Of a stretch of 18,836 nt of DNA, positions 1-8,661 are shown piece by piece. Position numbers and translations under genes: made by a program. Below the pieces are notes generated by a model. The model saw only the letters and a list, made by a program, of their open reading frames with translations, did no database searches and was not told where the DNA came from. Numbering within the stretch: position 1 is the stretch's first letter; each line of letters opens with the position of its first letter. Source of the stretch: Pseudomonadota bacterium (GTDB lineage: Bacteria > Pseudomonadota > Alphaproteobacteria > Rhizobiales > Rhizobiaceae); the NCBI GenBank assembly GCA_023435335.1, contig JAEYRU010000088.1, positions 1 through 18,836 of the forward strand, given 5' to 3'.

Positions 1-536
1 AGCGGGAAGGCGGGGATGCGGGGGGTGGCGAGAATGCCCCCTCCACCACGCTGCGCGTGGTCCCCCTCCCCCGTAAACGGAGGAGGATTGGCGGTGCGGC
101 CGTCGGCGACCTCTATCCTCCCCTGCGAAGCGGGGGGTCCGAAGGAGCGGCGAGACACGTGGCTCGCCCCGGCAGGGGACCGCGTGAAACGCGGTGGAGG
201 GGGCGCTCCCGTGACGGCGATGCCGAAGCGGCGGAGGAAGGCTTCCCGGTCGGCGAGGTTCGGCGCGCCGGCGAGACGCAGCGGTTCGACTGCCGGCGGA
301 ACCGGTCTTCCTGGTTTCGGCGCATGGCTTCGCAGCCGAGGCGGGGGCACGACGATGCCGCGCGCGGCGGCGATGATCAGACGGCGCGCGGCGGACTCGG
401 CCGGACGCAACAGGCGCAGGATCGTGCGCCAGACATGGCGGGTGATGGTGGGGCGACCGCCTGCCATGGCGACCAGCGAGGCCACGATGCGAATGAGCGC
501 CTCCCTGTTCGTCTCGATCGCCACGCTTCCTTCCAT
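1..536 (-). CDS. Hypothetical Arg/Pro-rich protein, 3' end outside window
   Basis: This reading frame starts at ATG 536 on the minus strand and stays open to the window edge, so at least 178 codons are visible and the C-terminus is missing. A strong ribosome-binding site (AAAGGAGG, about 5 bases before the ATG) decides the start. The protein begins MEGSVAIETNREALIRIVA, followed by a hydrophobic stretch and then an Arg/Ala-rich helix (LRLLRPAESAARRLIIAAAR). From about residue 65 it is proline-rich and low in complexity. It resembles uncharacterised proteins of similar start and length that I recall from Hyphomicrobiales; no function is known to me. Residues of about 111-167 come from a palindromic repeat (36-205) and are probably not ancestral. 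It lies downstream of the LysR gene on the same strand, with a 203-base gap (537-739) in which I see only the ribosome-binding site and no convincing promoter. Confidence 0.72.
   Translation of the reverse strand, partial: MEGSVAIETNREALIRIVASLVAMAGGRPTITRHVWRTILRLLRPAESAARRLIIAAARGIVVPPPRLRSHAPKPGRPVPPAVEPLRLAGAPNLADREAFLRRFGIAVTGAPPPPRFTRSPAGASHVSRRSFGPPASQGRIEVADGRTANPPPFTGEGDHAQRGGGGILATPRIPAFP
36..205. repeat. Palindromic repeat element inside the first gene
   Basis: A GC-rich element of about 170 bases is bounded by inverted ends: GCCCCCTCCACC at 36-47 matches the reverse complement of GGTGGAGGGGGC at 193-204. Each end carries its own perfect hairpin, ACCACGC-TGC-GCGTGGT at 45-61 and ACCGCGT-GAA-ACGCGGT at 179-195. 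Further hairpin-forming segments lie inside (CCTCCCCCG-TAAA-CGGAGGAGG near 65-86, and CCCCTGC-GAA-GCGGGG near 120-136). The element lies wholly inside the minus-strand coding frame without creating a stop. This organisation resembles intergenic palindromic repeats of rhizobia and, by analogy, the in-gene palindromic elements of Rickettsia. The family name is not known to me. Confidence 0.65.
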
Positions 537-739
537 CGCCGCCTCCTTTCATCAGGCGAGGGGGATTGTGGGGCAGGTTGCGAGGGGCGGGGATAAGGTT
601 CTTTCGATTGTCGAGGAATTTCAATGGGTTGGATGAATGCCGGACATAGTTCTATCCCCACCTTAGCGCCGCTGCGCCTGCGCCGACATCCCGGCGTCGC
701 GGCGACCGGCCTGGTGAGACTGCATGCCGCGCCGGATCG

Positions 740-1633
740 CTAACCGATGAGCGCCGCGCGCAGAGCAGGGATGTCGCCCAGCATATGGTCGACGAAGGCG
801 GCGATGCGCGGCGTACGGCGCTGGTCCGGATGACAGAGCAGGTACCAGCTGCGGGTAAGCTCTTCCACCGGCGGCAGCACCTGCACCAGCTCCTCCTCCG
901 CGTCACCCAGCGTGGTGGGCAGCGGCGCCACGCCGATGCCCGCCTTCACGGCGGACAGGGTACCCAGCATGCTGTTGTTGCGGTTGACGATGCGCGCGCC
1001 GGGCATCGCCTGCGCCAGCCATTTCGCCGCGCGATGGTTCTGCATGATGCCATCGAAGCCGATCATGGCGTGAGCTGCGAGATCGGCGATGGAAGCCGGG
1101 CGGCCGTGATGCTGGATGTAGCTCCTGCTCGCATAGATCGCCCAGACGGAATCGCAGATCTTGCGCCCGACAAGGCTTTCGTCCACCGGCTCGCCGGAGC
1201 GGAAGGCGACGTCGGCCTCGCCCCTGGCCAGGTCGAGATAGCGGTCGCTGGTGACGAACTCGACGCTCAAGCCGGGATAGCGTTCGTAGAAGCGGTCGAG
1301 AAGGCCGGTGGCGACGATGCGCGGGACGGTGGGCTCCGGGCAGGTGAGGCGGATCGTGCCGGTCAGGTCGAGCTTGAGCGAGCGCAACCGGCGCTCGAGC
1401 GCGGCGACGGCGCTCTCCACGGCGAGGATATCGCCGAGCAGCGTGTCGCCGATCTCGGAGAGCCGGTAGCCCGAGGGGTGGCGCTTCACGAGCGTCAGGC
1501 CGGTGGCAGCCTCCAGCACTGCCAGGCGGCGGTGGACGGTGGACTGGTTGACTCCGAGCGCCCTGGCGGCGGCCAACGTGCTGCCGTGGCGCGAGACGGC
1601 GATCAGGTGGCGGAGGTCATCCCAGTCGAACAC
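740..1633 (-). CDS. LysR-family transcriptional regulator
   Basis: A DNA-binding regulator of 297 residues, the normal LysR length. Residues of about 4-62 form the winged helix-turn-helix (DLRHLIAVSRHGSTLAAARA, NQSTVHRRLAVLE), including the typical 'F-x-x-V-x-x-x-G-S' and 'Q-x-x-x-x-x-R-L-x-x-L-E' patterns. The remainder is the type 2 periplasmic-binding-like effector domain (for example LSVEFVTSDRYLDLARGEAD and AGIGVAPLPTTLGD). The start is taken at GTG 1633, giving VFDWDDLRHL as in many relatives; GTG 1648 is an alternative. Neither has a clear ribosome-binding site. The open frame continues upstream through the divergent cupin gene, but that extension is antisense noise. It is divergent from the cupin gene, which is its most likely target. 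The effector is unknown. Confidence 0.93.
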   Translation of the reverse strand: MFDWDDLRHLIAVSRHGSTLAAARALGVNQSTVHRRLAVLEAATGLTLVKRHPSGYRLSEIGDTLLGDILAVESAVAALERRLRSLKLDLTGTIRLTCPEPTVPRIVATGLLDRFYERYPGLSVEFVTSDRYLDLARGEADVAFRSGEPVDESLVGRKICDSVWAIYASRSYIQHHGRPASIADLAAHAMIGFDGIMQNHRAAKWLAQAMPGARIVNRNNSMLGTLSAVKAGIGVAPLPTTLGDAEEELVQVLPPVEELTRSWYLLCHPDQRRTPRIAAFVDHMLGDIPALRAALIG

Positions 1634-1649
1634 GGCGCGATTATGCACT

Positions 1650-1670
1650 TTTGCGCGGAGCTTTTGCAAA
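1650..1670. promoter_or_regulatory. Candidate LysR box between LysR and cupin genes
   Basis: An inverted repeat TTTGC-N11-GCAAA lies in the roughly 100-base divergent intergenic region, just upstream of the LysR start and 62 bases before the cupin ATG. LysR proteins usually bind interrupted dyads with a T-N11-A core and autoregulate while activating the divergent gene, and this site has the expected form and place. It is a motif match only. Confidence 0.4.
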
Positions 1671-1732
1671 CTCGCTGCTGCCGCCGGAGGCGCCCGGCCG
1701 TTACCGTCAGCCTGCCAACACAGGAGGATGCG

Positions 1733-2146
1733 ATGTTCGAGAAAAGCGATGTCCGGACCATGACCGCGGGCCTGAGCGTCGGCGTCACCCGCAGCGCGCA
1801 GGACAGCGGCATGGCGAAGCTGACGCCGCTGCACCGCGAGGTGGTGCAGCATATGCCGCAGGTGGCGGAACAGGAGGTGCGGGTGCTGTTCGCCACGCTG
1901 CTGCCGGGCGACGTGACCCCCTACCACTCGCACCGCCACCCGGTGACGGTCTACATGCTGGAAGGGATGTTCACGCTGGCGCTTGACGGTCGCGAGCCCG
2001 TCGACATTGCCGCCGGGCAGATCTTCATCGAGCCGGCGGGCGTCAACATGACCGGCTCCAACCAGGGCGACGCGCCGGCGCGCATGGCGCTGTTCTACGT
2101 GTGCGAGCCGGGCGCGCCCTTCGCGGATGCGGTGGAGAAGGGGTGA
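1733..2146 (+). CDS. Small single-domain cupin protein
   Basis: A 137-residue protein with a single cupin barrel. Cupin motif 1 is visible at about residues 60-82 (DVTPYHSHRHPVTVYMLEG), with likely metal ligands His65, His67, His69 and Glu77; motif 2 is around GQIFIEPAGVNMTGSN (95-110). No signal peptide is seen. The ATG at 1733 is preceded by AGGAGG with a 5-base gap, which fixes the start. It is divergent from the LysR gene, so it is probably the regulated target. Substrate and reaction cannot be read from the sequence; such short cupins include dioxygenases, isomerases and sensory proteins. Confidence 0.88.
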   Translation: MFEKSDVRTMTAGLSVGVTRSAQDSGMAKLTPLHREVVQHMPQVAEQEVRVLFATLLPGDVTPYHSHRHPVTVYMLEGMFTLALDGREPVDIAAGQIFIEPAGVNMTGSNQGDAPARMALFYVCEPGAPFADAVEKG

Positions 2147-2165
2147 GGGGACTCGCCAATTCCTC

Positions 2166-2189
2166 ATGCTCGGGGCCCGACCCGAGCAT
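2166..2189. repeat. Perfect 9-bp hairpin after the cupin gene
   Basis: ATGCTCGGG at 2166-2174 and CCCGAGCAT at 2181-2189 form a perfect 9-bp stem with a 6-base loop, 20 bases after the cupin stop codon. It has no T-tract on either strand, so it is either a weak terminator or the first hairpin of the repeat-rich patch that continues to about 2346. Short 'GGATGCTCGGG'-type hairpins are common intergenic repeats in rhizobial genomes as I recall them. Confidence 0.5.
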
Positions 2190-2234
2190 CCATGCCGGAA
2201 CGGCAAGGAGGGCAGGGCCGCGATGCGGGCGTTG

Positions 2235-2346
2235 TCTCCCCCTTGGTGGGGGAGAAAGCAAATTCCCGGGCTTGGCGGTTTTGCCCGCCGAAGCCTGAAA
2301 GGCGAAGGCGGGAGCCAAGTCCTTGGAATTTGCAAGAGAGGGGGTC
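2235..2346 (+). repeat. Structured intergenic repeat, copy 1 (left of DUF559 gene)
   Basis: The element opens with the near-palindrome CTCCCCCTTGGTGGGGGAG, then AAAGC, and closes with GCAAGAGAGGGGGTC. Between them is one long hairpin. The arm GCAAATTCC..GGGCTTGGC (from 2258) pairs with GCCAAGTCC..GGAATTTGC (ending 2333). The head is nested: CCCGCC-GAA-GCCT-GAA-AGGC-GAA-GGCGGG, with symmetrical GAA spacers. A second copy in opposite orientation lies at 2732-2835 with the same borders, different arm sequence and preserved pairing. Confidence 0.75.
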
Positions 2347-2724
2347 ATTCTCCACCGGAAACAGGAGGGGACCATCCGCCAGCGCATCCAGCCCAGATTG
2401 CGCAGCTTCGCGCGCGGCATGCGCGCCGATTCCACGCGGGCGGAGAACCTGCTGTGGCAGGCGCTGCGCGGCAGCCAGCTCGAAGGGCTGAAGTTCAAGC
2501 GGCAGGTGCCGCTGGATGGCTATATCCTCGATTTTATCTGTTTCGAGGAGAAGCTGATCGTGGAGGTGGACGGCGGGCAGCATTCCGAGTCTCCTCGGGA
2601 TGGCGAGCGCGACCGGCATTTCGCCGCGAAGGGATTTCGCACGCTGCGCTTCTGGAACGATGAGGTGGAAAAAGGGATCGACGGGGTATGCCTGATGATC
2701 TTGAGGGCGGCGGGGAGGGCTTGA
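2323..2724 (+). CDS. DUF559 domain protein, Vsr-like endonuclease fold
   Basis: The 133-residue reading frame contains a full DUF559 domain, related to very-short-patch-repair and other PD-(D/E)xK nucleases. Visible landmarks are ARGMRADSTRAENLLWQALR (30-49), the core LKFKRQVPLDGYILDFICFE (56-75), the acidic cluster VEVDGGQH (80-87) with Asp70, Glu81, Asp83 and Gln86 as candidate active-site residues, and GFRTLRFWNDEV (104-115). The start is uncertain. TTG 2323 lies inside the left repeat; TTG 2398 or ATG 2419 would give a protein that begins about where family members usually begin. The gene sits between two inverted copies of the same structured repeat and its stop is 7 bases from the right copy. 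Whether it cuts DNA, and which DNA, is unknown. Confidence 0.82.
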   Translation: MEFAREGVILHRKQEGTIRQRIQPRLRSFARGMRADSTRAENLLWQALRGSQLEGLKFKRQVPLDGYILDFICFEEKLIVEVDGGQHSESPRDGERDRHFAAKGFRTLRFWNDEVEKGIDGVCLMILRAAGRA

Positions 2725-2731
2725 CGCGGAC

Positions 2732-2835
2732 GACCCCCTCTCTTGCGATTTCTAGCACTTAGCCTCGCGAAGACCGGCCAAAGGCCGGGCTCGGCTAAGC
2801 TGCTGAAATCGCTTTCTCCCCCGCCAAGGGGGAGA
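2732..2835 (-). repeat. Structured intergenic repeat, copy 2 (right of DUF559 gene, inverted)
   Basis: Read on the minus strand it opens with CTCCCCCTTGGCGGGGGAG, then AAAGC, and closes with GCAAGAGAGGGGGTC, like copy 1. The long stem is GCGATTTC-AGCAGCTTAGCC paired with GGCTAAGTGCTAGAAATCGC, and the head is CCGGCC-TTT-GGCCGG. Arms and head differ from copy 1, yet pairing is kept in both, so the fold rather than the sequence seems conserved. It could also act as a terminator for the DUF559 gene. Confidence 0.75.
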
Positions 2836-2894
2836 TAGGGGCCTGCCGCGATGGTGTGCCAAGTTTGGCAGCGTTCGTGGCAACCGGTGGCACC

Positions 2895-4319
2895 TTATTC
2901 CCCGTCGCACAGGATTTGCACTGAGAACGATTCGAGCACCGTCGCCAGTTTCTCATTGTCGTAGCGCTCTTGCAGATCGCCAGAGAGCAAGCTGTGCTTG
3001 TGCTCTTCAATGATGAAGGGACGTAGGAAATCACGAGCCTTCGCGCCGTCGATGGCGAAGCCAAAATTTGCGCCGGTTGAGCCGACATGCTCCATCATCT
3101 TTGCGTCGTCCAGTTTGCCGACAGTTACCCCCACAATCCTCCCGAATTCGTTGACAACTGGTCCACCCGAATTGCCGGGCTGAACCGGCGCGGAAATTGA
3201 GAACCGCGTGTCGTCGCCACCTACGCCGCGCCGTGCGGTCACAGATCCGAAAGCAACGGCGAAATCGCTCGCGAACAACTCCGATAGCGGGAAGCCGCCC
3301 ACGACGACAGTTCCGCCGAGCGGTGGGGATGTTCCGTCAAAGGTCGCAGTAGTTTGATTGTCGGATGGACGATTCACCAGTATGGCCGCGAGATCCAGCT
3401 TTGCGTCGCTGCGTAAGATTTCAGCTTTGCCAAACCGAGGCACGGTGATTGACGAGCAGTCGTTCACGACGTGATAGTTTGTCAGGATTAGCCCGGTTGC
3501 TGACACGAAGAAACCGCTTCCACTCGATTTTCGCGGCTTGGCTTGAGCAACAGGCGGCGTCGGAGCCTCGGCAGTTCGTGGGTTGCCGACCAGAGGAGGC
3601 AGGGGTGCGTGAGGGGCAAAATAGCCGCTCTTGGATGCAAGGTAGACGGCTATTCGCGATCCTACCTCGTCGATCTGAGAACTCCAGAAAACCGAGAAGC
3701 CCGATAGCGCATGAGGCGTCTTCTCCAGCAAATGATAGTACTTGATCCCAGAATCCTCGCCGGAGATCACGAAGAAGTCTTTCTTGATGGATCGGTACCT
3801 GACACCGGGATTGATGCGCGGCTCCGAAAGTGCCGCGTATAGCAGTTCAAGCGAGACATCATTCAGGCCGTAGGCAGAGACCTCTATTCGCAGACCGGAG
3901 CCGCCGTCCCACGACGCACCACGTTCGGTTTCTGTCTGGCTACTAACGAGAGCGTAAGGGATCGGCAGCGACACGCCGGCCTTCGGGACCCGCGCCTCCC
4001 GAAACTGCATTGCATCGCGCCACTGGTGCGCGATTCGGACGAGTCTCGATGCCTCGAATTGAGTCAGCACGCCGTTGGCAAATACGCTATATTGCCTTTC
4101 GAAGGCCAACAAAGCCTCATAAGTATTCCGGCCAAATCGGGCGTCTGCAAATCCGGTGTAGAAACCTGACAGGATTAGATTGGTCTGGATTCCTCTGCGC
4201 TCCCAGTCCGACAGACTGCTGAACCATTTCTGGGAGCGTTGATAATCCGCGAGCGCAAGCGTTGGCGCGAGAAACGCCAACAACGCGACCATCCGAACAA
4301 CCCAAAGAAGCACGCGCAC
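2895..4319 (-). CDS. Exported trypsin-like serine protease with peptidoglycan-binding-like N-terminus
   Basis: A 474-residue protein. Residues 1-24 are a signal peptide ending ALA, so the enzyme should act in the periplasm or envelope. Residues of about 45-95 resemble a peptidoglycan-binding_1 repeat (ILSGFYTGFADARFGRNTYE). Residues of about 105-240 are an unassigned domain and 241-265 a proline-rich linker. The C-terminal half is a chymotrypsin/HtrA-like protease domain with catalytic His283 (NYHVV), Asp309 (KLDLA) and Ser384 (GNSGGP). I see no PDZ domain. The start is GTG 4319 with a poor ribosome-binding site; ATG 4292 would remove the basic start of the signal peptide. GC is clearly lower than in the neighbours (33/60 at 3361-3420 and 27/60 at 4081-4140, against 44/60 at 5401-5460), which suggests acquisition by transfer. 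The gap to uvrD is 94 bases, so co-transcription is possible but unproven. Confidence 0.88.
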   Translation of the reverse strand: MRVLLWVVRMVALLAFLAPTLALADYQRSQKWFSSLSDWERRGIQTNLILSGFYTGFADARFGRNTYEALLAFERQYSVFANGVLTQFEASRLVRIAHQWRDAMQFREARVPKAGVSLPIPYALVSSQTETERGASWDGGSGLRIEVSAYGLNDVSLELLYAALSEPRINPGVRYRSIKKDFFVISGEDSGIKYYHLLEKTPHALSGFSVFWSSQIDEVGSRIAVYLASKSGYFAPHAPLPPLVGNPRTAEAPTPPVAQAKPRKSSGSGFFVSATGLILTNYHVVNDCSSITVPRFGKAEILRSDAKLDLAAILVNRPSDNQTTATFDGTSPPLGGTVVVGGFPLSELFASDFAVAFGSVTARRGVGGDDTRFSISAPVQPGNSGGPVVNEFGRIVGVTVGKLDDAKMMEHVGSTGANFGFAIDGAKARDFLRPFIIEEHKHSLLSGDLQERYDNEKLATVLESFSVQILCDGE

Positions 4320-4413
4320 TTCTTACCCCACTCGCACGCAGTGAGAATATGTTCGCGCCAAGCAGGACAGGAGTCAAATATGCGAAGAGGGGCATCCAAA
4401 TCCGCCGCCTCTT

Positions 4414-7107
4414 TCACACCCCGCTGACAAACCCGTCCAACACTCTCTTCTGCCCCGCCTTATCAAAATCGATCGTCAGCTTGTTGCCCTCGATCGCGGC
4501 GACGTTGCCGTTGCCGAACTTCTGGTGGAAGACGCGGTCGCCGACCTTGAAGGGGGAGGGGGCGTCGGCCACGGATTTGGCCACCAGTTCGCCCTCGATG
4601 GTGCGGCCCTTCACCGAGCCGCGCCCGGCGCCGTAGCCGGAATCCACCTCGCCGTAACCGATGCGCTCGACCGAATGGCCGGAGCGCGAGCCCCAGTTGC
4701 GGTCGGTCGCCTCGGTGCGGTTCTTCTGGGCGCGCTGCCAGCCCGGCGTGGCGTAGGTGTTGGAGAAGGATTTCTGCTCGAGATTGTCGAAGCGCGAGGC
4801 GCCGTAGGGGTTGCGGCGGCCGGGGTCGGCGGCGCTGCCGGCGCGATAACCGCCATATGAGCCGCCGCCGTAGCCGCCATAGGAATTGCCGGTCTCGGCC
4901 ACCTCGACATGCGCCTCGGGCAGCTCGTCGAGGAAGCGCGAGGGGATCGTGGACTGCCACAGGCCGTGGATGCGGCGGTTGGAAGCGAACCACAGATGCA
5001 GGTTCTTCTTGGCGCGGGTGAGCCCGACATAGGCGAGGCGGCGCTCCTCCTCCAGGCCGGAGCGGCCGCCCTCGTCGAGCGCGCGCTGGTGGGGGAAGAG
5101 GCCTTCCTCCCAGCCGGGCAGGAAGACGGTCTCGAACTCCAGCCCCTTGGCCGAATGCAGCGTCATGATGGAGATGGCGTCGAGCTCCTCGTTGGTCTCG
5201 GCGTCCATGACCAGCGCCACATGCTCGAGGAAGCCGCGCATGGACTCGTATTCCTCCATGGAGCGGATCAGCTCCTTGAGGTTGTCGAGCCGGCCGGGCG
5301 CCTCGGGGCTGCGGTCGTTCTTCCACATCTCGGTGTAGCCCGACTCCTCCAGGATGATCTCGCCGAGCTCGGTGTGCGGCGTGTTGTCGAGCAGGCCCTG
5401 CCAGCGGGCGAAATTGGCCGCCACCTCGCGCAACGCGGCGCGCGGCTTGGGCTTCAGCTCGTCCGACTCGGCCAGCGCGGCGGCGGCCTCCAGCATGGGC
5501 ACGCCCATGGCGCGGGCGGTGTCGTGCACCTGGCGCACCGCGGCGTCGCCCAGGCCGCGCTTGGGCACGTTGACGATGCGCTCGAAGGCGAGGTCGTCGG
5601 CCGGCTGGCAGACGACGCGGAAATAGGCCATCGCGTCGCGGATCTCCTGGCGCTCGTAGAAGCGCGGGCCGCCGATGACGCGGTAGTTCAGGCCAAGCGT
5701 GACGAAGCGGTCCTCGAACTCGCGCATCTGGAAGGAGGCGCGCACGAGGATCGCCATGTCGTTGAGGTTGTGGCCCTTCCGCTGCAGCGCCTCGATCTCC
5801 TCGCCGACGGCGCGCGCCTCCTCCTCGGAGTCCCAGGCGGCGTGGACCATCACCTTGGCATCCTCGGGGTCGGGATGGTCGGTGAACAGCGTCTTGCCGA
5901 GGCGGCCCTCATTGTGGGCGATGAGGTGCGAGGCGGCGCCGAGGATGTGGGCGGTGGAGCGGTAGTTGCGCTCCAGCCGGATGACGGTGGCGCCGGGGAA
6001 ATCCTTCTCGAAGCGCAGGATGTTGTCGACCTCGGCCCCGCGCCAGCCGTAGATCGACTGGTCGTCGTCGCCGACGCAGCAGATGTTTATTTGCTGCCTT
6101 TTGTTTTCGCTCGCGGGAGACTTTTCGCTCACGGCCGAGCGCTCCCCCGGACCAAGCCGGGGGTCGCTGGCCTCCGCTGGGGCGCCCGAGAAGTCGGGCG
6201 GGCGGCGGTCGCCGCCGCGGCCTTCGGCCGTCTGGAGCGCATTCTGCGAGGGCTTTGCCTGCGGCCTTTGCGCGATGAGGCGCAGCCACAGGTACTGCGC
6301 GGTGTTGGTGTCCTGGTACTCGTCGACGAGGATGTACTTGAACTTGCGGTGGTATTCCGCCAGCACGTCCGGGTTCTCGCGAAAAATGCGGATCGGGTGG
6401 AGCAGCAGGTCGCCGAAGTCGCAGGAATTCAGGGTGCGCAGCCGCTCCTGGTAGGCGGCGTAGAGCTCGCGGCCGCGGCCGTTGGCGAAGGCGCGGGCGT
6501 CGCCTTCCGGGATGTCCTTCGGCGCGAAACCCTTGTTCTTCCAGCCGTCGATCATCTGGGCGAACTGGCGCGCCGGCCAGCGCTTGTCGTCCAGCCCCTC
6601 GGCCTGGATGATCTGCTTGATGAGGCGGATCTGGTCGTCGGTGTCGAGGATGGTGAAGCCGCTCTTCAGGCCCGCCAGCTCGGCATGGCGGCGCAGCAGC
6701 TTGACGCCGATGGAGTGGAAGGTGCCGAGCCAGGGCATGCCCTCCACCGCCTCGCCGACGAGCACGCCGATGCGGCTCTTCATCTCGCGCGCGGCCTTGT
6801 TGGTGAAGGTCACCGCGAGGATCTGGCTTGGGAAGGCAAGGCCGAGCGACAGGATGTGGGCGATGCGGGTGGTGAGGACGCGCGTCTTGCCGGTGCCGGC
6901 GCCGGCCAGCACCAGCACAGGGCCTTCCGTGGTCTCGACGGCGAGCCGCTGCTCGGGGTTCAGCCCGGCGAGATAGTCAGGCGCGCGGTTGTGGCCGGCG
7001 CGCGCGGCCATGGCGCGCGCGGCGATGCCGCCGCCAGTCGGGCGCGCGGGCGGGCCGCCGGAGGGGCCGTCGAAGAACGGCATGTCGTCGTCGGGGAAAT
7101 CGGACAT
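4414..7107 (-). CDS. uvrD: ATP-dependent 3'-5' DNA helicase UvrD/PcrA
   Basis: A superfamily 1A helicase that unwinds DNA in nucleotide excision and mismatch repair. Motifs in order: Walker A GAGTGKT (69-75), Ia TFTNKAAREMKSR, motif II VDEYQD (261-266), motif III GDDDQSIYGWRG (346-357), motif IV LERNYRST, motif V TLHSAKGLEFETVF and motif VI YVGLTRAKK. After a glycine/tyrosine-rich linker, the C-terminal Tudor-like domain is present (KVGDRVFHQKFGNGNVAAIE), as in UvrD/PcrA proteins that contact RNA polymerase. At 897 residues it is long, partly because about 58 residues (283-340) between motifs II and III are encoded by a palindromic repeat. The start is ATG 7107 with a weak ribosome-binding site. 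The upstream kinase gene ends 54 bases away on the same strand. Confidence 0.97.
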   Translation of the reverse strand: MSDFPDDDMPFFDGPSGGPPARPTGGGIAARAMAARAGHNRAPDYLAGLNPEQRLAVETTEGPVLVLAGAGTGKTRVLTTRIAHILSLGLAFPSQILAVTFTNKAAREMKSRIGVLVGEAVEGMPWLGTFHSIGVKLLRRHAELAGLKSGFTILDTDDQIRLIKQIIQAEGLDDKRWPARQFAQMIDGWKNKGFAPKDIPEGDARAFANGRGRELYAAYQERLRTLNSCDFGDLLLHPIRIFRENPDVLAEYHRKFKYILVDEYQDTNTAQYLWLRLIAQRPQAKPSQNALQTAEGRGGDRRPPDFSGAPAEASDPRLGPGERSAVSEKSPASENKRQQINICCVGDDDQSIYGWRGAEVDNILRFEKDFPGATVIRLERNYRSTAHILGAASHLIAHNEGRLGKTLFTDHPDPEDAKVMVHAAWDSEEEARAVGEEIEALQRKGHNLNDMAILVRASFQMREFEDRFVTLGLNYRVIGGPRFYERQEIRDAMAYFRVVCQPADDLAFERIVNVPKRGLGDAAVRQVHDTARAMGVPMLEAAAALAESDELKPKPRAALREVAANFARWQGLLDNTPHTELGEIILEESGYTEMWKNDRSPEAPGRLDNLKELIRSMEEYESMRGFLEHVALVMDAETNEELDAISIMTLHSAKGLEFETVFLPGWEEGLFPHQRALDEGGRSGLEEERRLAYVGLTRAKKNLHLWFASNRRIHGLWQSTIPSRFLDELPEAHVEVAETGNSYGGYGGGSYGGYRAGSAADPGRRNPYGASRFDNLEQKSFSNTYATPGWQRAQKNRTEATDRNWGSRSGHSVERIGYGEVDSGYGAGRGSVKGRTIEGELVAKSVADAPSPFKVGDRVFHQKFGNGNVAAIEGNKLTIDFDKAGQKRVLDGFVSGV
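6088..6261 (-). repeat. Palindromic repeat inserted in frame in uvrD
   Basis: The segment lies between the codons for LIAQRP and NICCVGDDDQ, which are adjacent or nearly so in UvrD relatives. It is a chain of hairpins (plus-strand reading): CCCCCGG-ACCAAG-CCGGGGG, GCCCGA-GAAG-TCGGGC, GGCGGCG-GT-CGCCGCC and GCGGCC-TTC-GGCCGT. Its length is 174 bases, 58 codons with no stop. It encodes a hydrophilic, proline- and serine-rich stretch containing SDPRLGPGERSAVSEKSP. The sequence differs from the element at 36-205, so it is a separate repeat family. Confidence 0.68.
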
Positions 7108-7161
7108 TTGACCCGAATGTAGTGATTCGGGCGCGAAAGACCAGAAAATCGCGGGCCGCGA

Positions 7162-8661
<1,500 letters not shown>

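Noticed and set aside
1634..2335. Upstream extension of the LysR frame to 531 residues
   Set aside because: It runs antisense through the cupin gene and into the repeat; LysR proteins are about 300 residues and the helix-turn-helix begins just after 1633.
2127..2663. A frame reading through the left repeat into the DUF559 gene in another phase
   Set aside because: It translates palindromic repeat sequence (typical SPPWWGRK-like product) and lacks any domain.
4380..4427. A 15-codon plus-strand ORF with AGGAG 6 bases before its ATG
   Set aside because: The ribosome-binding site is good, but the peptide is very short, overlaps the 3' end of uvrD on the other strand and has no other support.
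4909..7122. A 737-residue open frame antisense to uvrD
   Set aside because: It mirrors a well-supported helicase gene; its translation is low-complexity (Val/Leu/Ala/Glu/Gly) with no domain, as expected for the antisense frame of GC-rich coding DNA.
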